From: Planctomycetaceae bacterium
GTDB lineage: Bacteria; Planctomycetota; Planctomycetia; Pirellulales; UBA1268
Reading direction: 5' to 3'
Length of the DNA stretch: 5,286 nt
NCBI GenBank assembly: GCA_003509235.1
Contig: DONH01000260.1
Coordinates: 1 to 5,286, forward strand
How positions within the stretch are numbered: the first letter of the stretch is position 1; every line of letters starts with the position of its first letter. Under the pieces are notes generated by a model that saw only the letters and a program-made list of their open reading frames with translations, was not told where the DNA came from and searched no databases. This document shows, one piece after another, positions 1-5,286 of the stretch. Both the position numbers and the translations under genes were made by a program.

Positions 1-1
1 A

Positions 2-244
2 ACTGCGTATAAAGTGGCAGACCGGATTATTATGCTCTATCCACTTTCTCGTCTCAAAAGCGGTGAGTCACAAATAATTTTTACTGGCACACCAGAAGAA
101 CTTGACGGATCAAACGATCCTCGGGTTCGACAATTCGTTGAAGGCAAAGCCGGACAACGTCTCAACGAGCTCCGGAAAGAGCAGGACCAGAAAGACTACG
201 CACCATCCTCTGAGACTAACGATCAGGAGAACGATCATGAGTGA
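2..244 (+). CDS. MlaF-like ABC transporter ATP-binding protein, C-terminal part only
   Basis: This is the last 80 residues of an ABC ATPase that enters from the left edge; the reading frame is open from base 2. The visible start, TAYKVADRIIMLY, matches the region just after the H-loop in MlaF/Ttg2A-type ATPases, where a histidine-containing switch is followed by 'a.r.ADRi.mL'. Next comes a strand-turn-strand with IIFTGTPEEL and then DPRVRQFVEGKA, the usual end of MlaF proteins. Walker A, Walker B and the signature motif lie outside the window. The last 25 or so residues form a charged, probably disordered tail. The family energises phospholipid movement between the inner and outer membrane, working on the cytoplasmic side with an MlaE permease and an MlaD substrate-binding protein. 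The stop codon overlaps the MlaD start within ATGAGTGA, so the two genes are very likely translationally coupled. The GTG at 14 lies inside the conserved region and is not a real start. Confidence 0.85.
   Translation, partial: TAYKVADRIIMLYPLSRLKSGESQIIFTGTPEELDGSNDPRVRQFVEGKAGQRLNELRKEQDQKDYAPSSETNDQENDHE
225..230 (+). promoter_or_regulatory. Ribosome binding site of the MlaD-like gene
   Basis: AGGAGA lies 6 bases before the ATG at 237 and inside the 3' end of the upstream ATPase gene. It decides the start of the MlaD-like gene. The reading frame is open further upstream, to 102, but that extension overlaps the ATPase coding region in another frame and would put about 45 unrelated residues before the membrane anchor. 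It is the only clear Shine-Dalgarno sequence before a gene start in this window. Confidence 0.75.
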
Positions 245-1304
245 GCGTGTAATCCAATTTCGTGTTGGCGTGATGGTCTTGGCAACAGCCATTATCGCTG
301 GAATACTTATTGTTTTATTTGGAGATTTGCCAAGTCTTGTCCAATCAACATATCCACTACGCATGAACTTCTCAGAAGCGAGAGGGGTTTCAAGCGGCAC
401 CCCCGTCCGAAAGAATGGCATTCTTGTCGGACGAGTTAACTCAGTCATGCTCGATGAACGTGGTGGCGTAAGTGTAGTGGCTCAAATTGACTCCTATGTA
501 CCGGTCTATCGCGATGAGACACCACGTGTCGCAAGCACAATTCTCGGTGATGCCGAAATTGAACTTGTGGCTGGCCGTATTGCACCTCCCCGCCAACGAA
601 TCACAACAGATGAGGTTTTGCGAGGTGCGGTGTCGAAAGATCCCCTTGCACTATTTTCAACACTTGAGCCAAAAGTAACGGCCTCGCTCGAGTCACTCAC
701 ACGGGCAGGTGATGCTGTTGCTATACTCTCAGAAAATATTGAGAGGATTTTTGTAAAAGAGGACATTCAGATTGACCAGACTGTTAAGAAACTTGACGTT
801 GCACTGGATACCTTTACAACCGCCATGAACAATGTGAATGATATTGTTGGTGATGCTGAAGCGAGAGAAAAACTGAAGGATTCTATCTATACGTTGCCTG
901 ATGTTCTTGTTGATCTGCGAAAGTCTGTCGGAGGTATCAGTGCCACTATTGATACTGCTGATCGCAACCTCCGAAATCTTGAAGGCTTTTCAAAACCCCT
1001 CGGTGAACGCGGCGCATCAATGGTACAGGGTATAGACCGTGCTATTAACCGCCTCGACACTGTCCTCGTTCAAGCAGCCACCTTCACTCAAGCCCTGAAC
1101 GAATCACAAGGAACGCTCGGCAAACTGGTTCGTGATCCAGAGGTTTACAATGACCTTGCCCAAGCCGCAAACAACGTCAACCGTCTCACACAAGACTTAC
1201 GGCCAATTATTGATGACGTTCGCGTATTCACCGATAAAATCGCACGTCACCCAGAGCAGCTTGGTGTGCGTGGAGCACTTGATCGCAAAACTGGTCTTAA
1301 ATGA
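237..1304 (+). CDS. MlaD-like Mce-domain substrate-binding protein of an ABC lipid transport system
   Basis: A 355-residue protein starting MSERVIQFRVGVMV. Residues about 10-29 form one hydrophobic membrane anchor with a short cytoplasmic N-terminus. Residues about 37-113 are the Mce/MlaD domain, including the typical GVSSGTPVRKNGILVGRV stretch (50-67) and the STILGDAEIEL segment (100-110). From about 140 to 335 the sequence is predominantly helical and heptad-like, and includes the family motif GTLGKLVRDPEVYNDL (292-307). Known MlaD proteins form hexameric rings in the periplasm that carry phospholipid between the MlaFE transporter and outer-membrane components. The long helical C-terminal part, absent from the roughly 180-residue E. 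coli MlaD, resembles longer Mce proteins that bridge more of the periplasm. The start is set by the AGGAGA site and the 8-base overlap with the ATPase gene. The gene is probably the last of its operon, since a terminator-like dyad follows and the next gene is convergent. The overall sequence resembles planctomycete MlaD homologues; the transported substrate cannot be read from it. Confidence 0.88.
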   Translation: MSERVIQFRVGVMVLATAIIAGILIVLFGDLPSLVQSTYPLRMNFSEARGVSSGTPVRKNGILVGRVNSVMLDERGGVSVVAQIDSYVPVYRDETPRVASTILGDAEIELVAGRIAPPRQRITTDEVLRGAVSKDPLALFSTLEPKVTASLESLTRAGDAVAILSENIERIFVKEDIQIDQTVKKLDVALDTFTTAMNNVNDIVGDAEAREKLKDSIYTLPDVLVDLRKSVGGISATIDTADRNLRNLEGFSKPLGERGASMVQGIDRAINRLDTVLVQAATFTQALNESQGTLGKLVRDPEVYNDLAQAANNVNRLTQDLRPIIDDVRVFTDKIARHPEQLGVRGALDRKTGLK

Positions 1305-1312
1305 TGGTGGGC

Positions 1313-1353
1313 AAAGATCTATTGCTTCACAGATCTGATGGTCGATCTTTTTT
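1313..1353. terminator. Terminator-like dyad between the convergent mlaD-like and cphA genes
   Basis: On the + strand, AAAGATC (1313-1319) pairs with GATCTTT (1344-1350), and a shorter hairpin pairs AGATC (1331-1335) with GATCT (1344-1348). Both lead into six T residues (1348-1353), which fits an intrinsic terminator for the MlaD-like gene. On the - strand, two copies of the palindrome AGATCT (1315-1320 and 1331-1336) can pair just after the cphA stop, but only a weak T-run follows, so termination in that direction is less convincing. The stems are short (5-7 bp) and A/T-rich. Most of the right half lies inside the last codons of cphA. Confidence 0.5.
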
Positions 1354-4041
1354 GTGCTCAGGGTCTAGCGGTATCTCATTCGGATCTAACGATTGGACAT
1401 TTGCTATTTGATCAAAACCAATGCCACGTAGTCGATTACCGTAGCGTTCCATTAACCACGGCATTGTTTGTTCGATCGTATCAGGCTGCAACAAAACAAG
1501 GTCACCAGGCTTCACCGCGTCAAGTACCGACGCAGCTGAGGCCTCCCAATCTCCTCCAGACTCGACTACAGCGCGACGCTTTGAATGTTTTGTTCGCACA
1601 ATACCTTCGGCAATGAGTCGAGTTATCTCCCCCGGACTACGGCCTCTTCGATAGGCGTCTTCGTAGATGACAATACGATCGAATGTCTTTCCCAAGAGTT
1701 CACCCTGCCGCAGAAGATCTTCATTGCGACGATCTCCAGCTGCTGAATACACAGCAGTTCTGTGAGCATGTGGTAGCTTTTCGAGCGTTAAACAGACCTG
1801 CTCTAAAGACGGCACATTGTGTCCGTAGTCAACAACCACGGTGGCTCCATCCAACTCAAGCATATTAAATCGCCCGGGACTACCGAGTGCACCACTTGAA
1901 AAGCTCTCAAGTCCGAGTCGCACTAATTCAAGCGGAACGCCCATGCTCCATGCAGCGGCAGCAGCAGCAAGTGCATTTTCGACTTGGAACGAAACCAAAC
2001 CCTGATGAACCAGAGGAACTTTGTCTAAACTGGCTAATCGAGTTTCACGGGGGCCGTCGCACAACACGATCCATCCGTCGCGGATGGTTGCACCAAGGCC
2101 TCCGGAGGCCAGGTGTTTCATGAGGACAGGAAATTCTGGATCCAGAGAAAAATAAATCACCCGACCCTGACACCACTTCTTCATATCGACAACCAGTGGA
2201 TCAGCTGCATTGAGGACAGCTGCACCACTTGGCCGCACAGCGGCAACAATGGCGCCCTTCACCCAAGCGAGTTGCTCTGGAGTGTCTATTTCATGCAGAC
2301 CAAGGTGATCACCCGAGGCAATATTAGTGACAACAGCTACATCACAGGCATCGAACCCACACCCTTCGCGAAGAATTCCTCCTCTTGCTGTCTCGAGTAC
2401 AGCCGTCGTTACGTTCGGTTGCGCTAATATTCGTCGTGCACTTCCTGGCCCACTACAATCACCAGAATCGAGTTGTCTGTCACCTACCCAGACGCCTTCA
2501 GTACAAGCAATGCCAACCGTTGCTCCCCCTGCCGAGGCTACATGAGCTAATAGACGGGTAACTGTTGTTTTTCCATTTGTACCGGTCACTGCTGCAACAG
2601 GAATCCGACCGTCATCGCCGGTTGCAAAAAGCGTATTGATGATCGCTGAACCAACGTCCCGTGATCCTCCAACCGTTGGCTCCAGATGCATCCGAAGCCC
2701 GGGGCACGCATTAATTTCAACAACACCTCCATGCTGGGTACTTAAAGGCTGATCAATACGTGTCGCCATAATATCAACACCAGCAATATCCAACCCAACA
2801 ACTCGCACCGCATCAATAGCGAGCCGAATTGTATTTGGATGAACTAGATCTGTGACATCCTCAGCTGTGCCTCCAGTACTCAGATTTGCATTCCGACGGA
2901 GAAGAACAAGCTGCCCATCATTCGGGATCGATTCCTTTGAAAATCCTTGCTCCCGCAGAGCCACCTCAGCAGCGGCATCAAGGCATAAAAGAGAGAGTGA
3001 TCCTGCATGGTCATCGCAACGACGTGGATTCTTGTTCTCTTCCTGAACAAGCTTTTCAATCGTCGAACTACCATCACCCGTAATGCAAGGTGCACAACGA
3101 CGTGCCGCTGCAATAAGCTCACCACCAATGACTAACAGCCGATAATCATCACCCGCTAGACAACGCTCAACGACAACCTCTTCCTCCTCAGAAATCGCTA
3201 CACTATATGCTTGAAAAACCTCGTCCTGAGTTGTCAATCCAACCGAGACACCTCGACCCTGATTGCCGCAACGAGGCTTGATGACTACTGGTAAGCCAAT
3301 TTCCGTCGCCACTTGCCAAGCTTCTTCAGCGGAGAAAACTGGTTTCCCTTTTGCAACTGGAATACCGGCTTCTTCAAGCAAGCCTCGAGTCAATTCCTTG
3401 TCTTGCGCAATTGTCTCACTGACAGCCGATGTCTGGTCGGTCTCAGCCGCAATAATCCGGCGCTGCTTGGACCCAATTCCAAGCCGGACAAGTGACCCCT
3501 CACTTAGCCTACGTACGGGTATGTCTCGATGACGTGCAGCTTCTACGATTGACCTGGTACTCGGACCAAGTTGTTCGACAAGTAACTTCTCCCGCAAACT
3601 TTCTACGGTTTGTCCAACATCAAAATGACTTCCCTCTATGGCAGCAACAAGGAGTGCGTATGCTGCATTCAAACAATGCATCGCAAACTCTTCTTCCTTA
3701 TATTCAATAATAACGTTGTAGACACCATGTTTTTTCGTTTCGTGTGCCCTACCGTATCCAACTTCTGTACCAGCAAGTGATTGAAGTTCGAGCGTCACAT
3801 GCTCAAGAACATGACCCATCCAGGTACCAGTGCGCAATCGTTCAAAAAATCCACCACGCTCACCAATCGAGCAACGATGCTCGATCATTGTTGGCAACCA
3901 TTTCATCAATCGTTCGTTAAAACCAGCAAGCTTATGTGAGGGATATTCCTCAAGCCACCCGAGATCAACACGGACTTCAAGAACAGGAAAACGGGCCCAC
4001 TGATTAGGGCCTCGAAGAACTTTTATCTTGTCAATATTCAT
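1327..4041 (-). CDS. cphA: Cyanophycin synthetase (CphA)
   Basis: A complete 904-residue enzyme, close to the usual 870-900 residues of CphA1. It makes cyanophycin in the cytoplasm by ATP-dependent addition of aspartate to the backbone and of arginine to each aspartate side chain. The N domain (about 1-160) opens with the family-like IKVLRGPNQWA and has HVLEH (77-81) and GVYNVIIEY (106-114). The ATP-grasp domain (about 161-475), which adds aspartate, has the glycine-rich loop KPRCGNQGRGVSVG (255-268), VVVERCLAGDDYRLLV (289-304), STGGTAEDVTDLVHPN (388-403) and the metal-binding GVVEINACPGLR (439-450). The Mur-ligase-like domain (about 480-880), which adds arginine, has the P-loop GTNGKTT (487-493), ETARGGILREG (550-560), DHLG (578-581), DYGHN (738-742) and GDRRNED (769-775). 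The ATG at 4041 gives the expected N-terminus, although no Shine-Dalgarno sequence precedes it. Notable variants are Q261 where cyanobacterial enzymes have histidine, and a CAPC motif at 316-319. The gene is divergent from an ABC gene likely to belong to the same pathway. Confidence 0.96.
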   Translation of the reverse strand: MNIDKIKVLRGPNQWARFPVLEVRVDLGWLEEYPSHKLAGFNERLMKWLPTMIEHRCSIGERGGFFERLRTGTWMGHVLEHVTLELQSLAGTEVGYGRAHETKKHGVYNVIIEYKEEEFAMHCLNAAYALLVAAIEGSHFDVGQTVESLREKLLVEQLGPSTRSIVEAARHRDIPVRRLSEGSLVRLGIGSKQRRIIAAETDQTSAVSETIAQDKELTRGLLEEAGIPVAKGKPVFSAEEAWQVATEIGLPVVIKPRCGNQGRGVSVGLTTQDEVFQAYSVAISEEEEVVVERCLAGDDYRLLVIGGELIAAARRCAPCITGDGSSTIEKLVQEENKNPRRCDDHAGSLSLLCLDAAAEVALREQGFSKESIPNDGQLVLLRRNANLSTGGTAEDVTDLVHPNTIRLAIDAVRVVGLDIAGVDIMATRIDQPLSTQHGGVVEINACPGLRMHLEPTVGGSRDVGSAIINTLFATGDDGRIPVAAVTGTNGKTTVTRLLAHVASAGGATVGIACTEGVWVGDRQLDSGDCSGPGSARRILAQPNVTTAVLETARGGILREGCGFDACDVAVVTNIASGDHLGLHEIDTPEQLAWVKGAIVAAVRPSGAAVLNAADPLVVDMKKWCQGRVIYFSLDPEFPVLMKHLASGGLGATIRDGWIVLCDGPRETRLASLDKVPLVHQGLVSFQVENALAAAAAAWSMGVPLELVRLGLESFSSGALGSPGRFNMLELDGATVVVDYGHNVPSLEQVCLTLEKLPHAHRTAVYSAAGDRRNEDLLRQGELLGKTFDRIVIYEDAYRRGRSPGEITRLIAEGIVRTKHSKRRAVVESGGDWEASAASVLDAVKPGDLVLLQPDTIEQTMPWLMERYGNRLRGIGFDQIANVQSLDPNEIPLDPEHKKDRPSDL

Positions 4042-4128
4042 AAGCGGAAGGCACCACAGGAGAATTCGTCAGAATGAATCAGAGGAGAGTGTTGGATTAT
4101 TGAAATGAGGATTTTGGATAAACAATGC

Positions 4129-4160
4129 CTGACAAGAGGCTGTCAGTCTTGAAGCCTCTT
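4129..4160. repeat. Overlapping inverted repeats in the cphA upstream region
   Basis: Two alternative stems share bases. CTGACA (4129-4134) pairs with TGTCAG (4141-4146) around a 6-base loop. AAGAGGCT (4134-4141) pairs with AGCCTCTT (4153-4160); with one bulged base at 4142 that stem extends by TCA/TGA to a four-base loop (4146-4149). Bases 4134 and 4141-4146 are used in both, so the stems exclude each other. The element ends about 88 bases before the cphA start codon and could be a leader RNA structure or a dyad operator. No proper T-run follows on either strand, which argues against a simple terminator. Confidence 0.4.
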
Positions 4161-4357
4161 TGCTTACAAGCATCATGATCGAAGCAAAACGCTCACCATG
4201 ACGTAGCGGTGCCGAATTCTGTGAAAGGAGGCAAGGGAACACATATGCCATGTATTCCACGGATTCTTTCCAGCAAACTTTCGCTTGTATGAACAGTGAT
4301 ACGATACTATTAGGCGATTCCAATTCCAAGTTTTAATCCCTCAATTTCCATCTACTC

Positions 4358-4420
4358 AGCTTCGGTTTTGAGTATTTCACACAAAACCAGATTGAAAAGA
4401 ACGCTGTTTGAACCGAAGTT
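4358..4420. repeat. Overlapping inverted repeats in the middle of the intergenic region
   Basis: CTTCGGTT (4360-4367) is perfectly complementary to AACCGAAG (4411-4418) across 43 bases. A local hairpin competes with it: GGTTTTG (4364-4370) pairs with CAAAACC (4382-4388) around an 11-base loop. Bases 4364-4367 can join only one of the two at a time. The element lies about 320 bases from each flanking start codon, so it could be an operator, part of a 5' leader, or a small RNA. Eight-base dyads can also occur by chance in this much sequence. Confidence 0.35.
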
Positions 4421-4728
4421 ATTAAAGAAGCCCCATCGTTGGATCAGATTTCTAAGATACTCTGTTGTGCATAATGTGTGCCAAAAATAAGCAAATCCTC
4501 ACTGCTGCATCATGAGAAATAGTTGGCGATGACTCAAACACCCTCTTTCCTGACCAATTTCGACAATCTTCAGAGTTGCCTCGAAACCAATTTAAATCAT
4601 ACTCTGACGCTTCCTGCAATTTCAGTCGGTAGGTTTTTCACACAGCGAGGCACCATTGTGTGTAATTTCTATACAAGACTCGTCAGCGATTTCCCACGCT
4701 TTCAGCAAAGTATGGTACAGCATCTGCA

Positions 4729-5286
4729 ATGCGAATAAATATGCCATCAGCTGAATCCTTTGATCGTGCCGGCTCCAAAACATCAGAGACTTTGCTGGCA
4801 TGCTGTCATATCAATCTTGATGATAAAGCACAGTTCGGTTCGAGCTGGTTGGCAATCTCTACGGTGGCCCTGTACTCAGGAAAAGGTCGTCCTTCCACGA
4901 CACAACATCTTATTGATGAATGCAAAAGCCACGCACAACATTGCTGGCCACTACAAAAAGATCTTCACCTGACCCTTACGAATCGGCCTACGATTGGCCA
5001 AATTGAACTGCGCGCGGGTCAAGAAGTTCTAAAATGTTGGAAATTTAGTGCTGGAATCACACCTGATGTTGAACGACTGATTGATAGTTTTGAAACAGCA
5101 CGCGACGATTTATTCGTCAGTAATAAATTACCTTTGAAACCGAACTCAAATAGCGATAGCCCCTATCCCAATGCATCAAAAAAAATAGCAACGGGACCAT
5201 TTGCTGCACTTGTTCGTGTACTCAGCTTTGCCGGTCCATATTGGCGGGGTGTCGCGATCGGTACCGTACTTGCGCTTGCCACTACG
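4729..5286 (+). CDS. Cyanophycin metabolism-associated ABC transporter, N-terminal part (runs off the right edge)
   Basis: The first 186 residues of a longer protein; the frame is open to the last base. Residues about 25-130 form a soluble domain with LDDKAQFGSSWLAIS (30-44), a tryptophan at 73 followed by strand-like segments, IGQIELRAGQEVLKCWKFS (89-107) and a final amphipathic helix TPDVERLIDSFETARDDLF (111-129). This order resembles, from memory, the N-terminal domain of ABC proteins named as associated with cyanophycin metabolism, which precedes an exporter-type membrane domain and an ATPase domain. After a polar linker (about 131-153), GPFAALVRVLSFAGPYWRGVAIGTVLALATT (156-186) looks like the entry into the first membrane helix of a type IV ABC exporter. 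The ATPase domain would lie outside the window. A divergent cphA supports the assignment. The frame has no ATG, GTG or TTG between its upstream stop (4663-4665) and 4729; ATG 4741 is the alternative start. Neither has a Shine-Dalgarno sequence. Substrate and direction of transport are unknown. Confidence 0.75.
   Translation, partial: MRINMPSAESFDRAGSKTSETLLACCHINLDDKAQFGSSWLAISTVALYSGKGRPSTTQHLIDECKSHAQHCWPLQKDLHLTLTNRPTIGQIELRAGQEVLKCWKFSAGITPDVERLIDSFETARDDLFVSNKLPLKPNSNSDSPYPNASKKIATGPFAALVRVLSFAGPYWRGVAIGTVLALATT

Larger units (their letters stand above)
4042..4728. other. Long divergent intergenic region between cphA and the ABC transporter gene
   Basis: These 687 bases separate two divergently transcribed genes and must hold both promoters. 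I see no RNA gene, no recognisable protein-coding gene and no convincing sigma-70-type promoter pair. A CATAAT hexamer at 4470-4475 resembles a -10 box pointing towards the ABC gene, but no -35 box stands at proper spacing. What can be seen are two clusters of overlapping inverted repeats, listed separately. A reading frame at 4526-4738 (+) and another at 4069-4329 (-) are open but resemble nothing I know. The stretch is A/T-richer than the coding regions. Confidence 0.6.

Noticed and set aside
102..236. A longer N-terminus for the MlaD-like protein starting at 102.
   Set aside because: The extra 45 residues overlap the ATPase gene in another frame and do not look like protein. The AGGAGA site and the membrane anchor fix the start at 237.
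1338..3710. Many open frames on the + strand opposite cphA.
   Set aside because: They lie antisense to a gene with an intact, fully recognisable protein sequence and resemble nothing. They are shadows of cphA codon use.
4058..4103. AGGAG followed 11 bases later by a nine-codon + strand frame starting at 4074, which looks like a leader peptide.
   Set aside because: It points away from cphA and stops more than 600 bases before the next + strand gene, so a leader function is implausible. A single SD-like pentamer is expected by chance.
4069..4329. Open frame of 86 residues on the - strand upstream of cphA, starting with TTG.
   Set aside because: It has no recognisable domain and no ribosome binding site, and it runs through the overlapping inverted repeats. 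It is most likely a chance frame in non-coding DNA.
4464..4480. CATAAT hexamer as a promoter for the ABC transporter gene.
   Set aside because: There is no acceptable -35 hexamer at 16-18 bases; the nearest candidate (TTGGAT, 4439-4444) is 25 bases away. It is too weak to annotate.
4526..4738. Open frame of about 70 residues on the + strand just before and overlapping the ABC transporter start.
   Set aside because: It resembles no family I know, has no Shine-Dalgarno sequence, and its composition gives no coding signal I can trust. It is kept only as a possibility within the intergenic finding.
1..5286. CRISPR arrays, tRNA or rRNA genes, insertion sequences and attachment sites.
   Set aside because: I found no regularly spaced repeats, cloverleaf-like or rRNA-like sequence, transposase frames or terminal repeats in the window.

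Overview
The window looks like a piece of a planctomycete chromosome, probably of the Pirellulaceae type. The main reason is the MlaD-like protein: its N-terminus, Mce domain and C-terminal tail resemble the MlaD proteins I know from that group. Base composition is moderate, slightly under half G+C by eye, and two of the three visible start codons have no Shine-Dalgarno sequence. The taxonomic call is inference from remembered protein similarity, not from a search.

Layout. At the left edge (2-244, +) is the C-terminal end of an MlaF-like ABC ATPase. It overlaps by 8 bases with a complete MlaD-like Mce-domain gene (237-1304, +). Together they are the tail of a phospholipid/organic-solvent-type transport operon acting between inner and outer membrane. 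Only 22 bases separate the MlaD stop from the end of the convergent gene, and a GATC-rich dyad with a T-run serves as a terminator there, partly inside the neighbour's coding sequence. The centre (1327-4041, -) is a complete 904-residue cyanophycin synthetase (CphA), with N domain, ATP-grasp domain and Mur-ligase domain all intact. A 687-base divergent intergenic region (4042-4728) follows. It contains no gene I recognise but has two sets of mutually exclusive inverted repeats. At the right edge (4729-5286 and beyond, +) begins an ABC exporter whose about 130-residue soluble N-terminal domain resembles that of the transporters named as associated with cyanophycin metabolism. The window ends in its first membrane helix.

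How the genes fit together. CphA polymerises aspartate and arginine into cyanophycin, a nitrogen and carbon storage polymer. The divergent ABC protein is probably part of the same module. Transporters of this type, and a companion DUF1854 protein expected beyond the right edge, are associated with cphA genes in other bacteria, but as far as I know their substrate is not established. This cphA-transporter module is the most interesting content. The Mla genes on the left appear to be an unrelated, ordinary envelope-lipid operon that simply converges on it.
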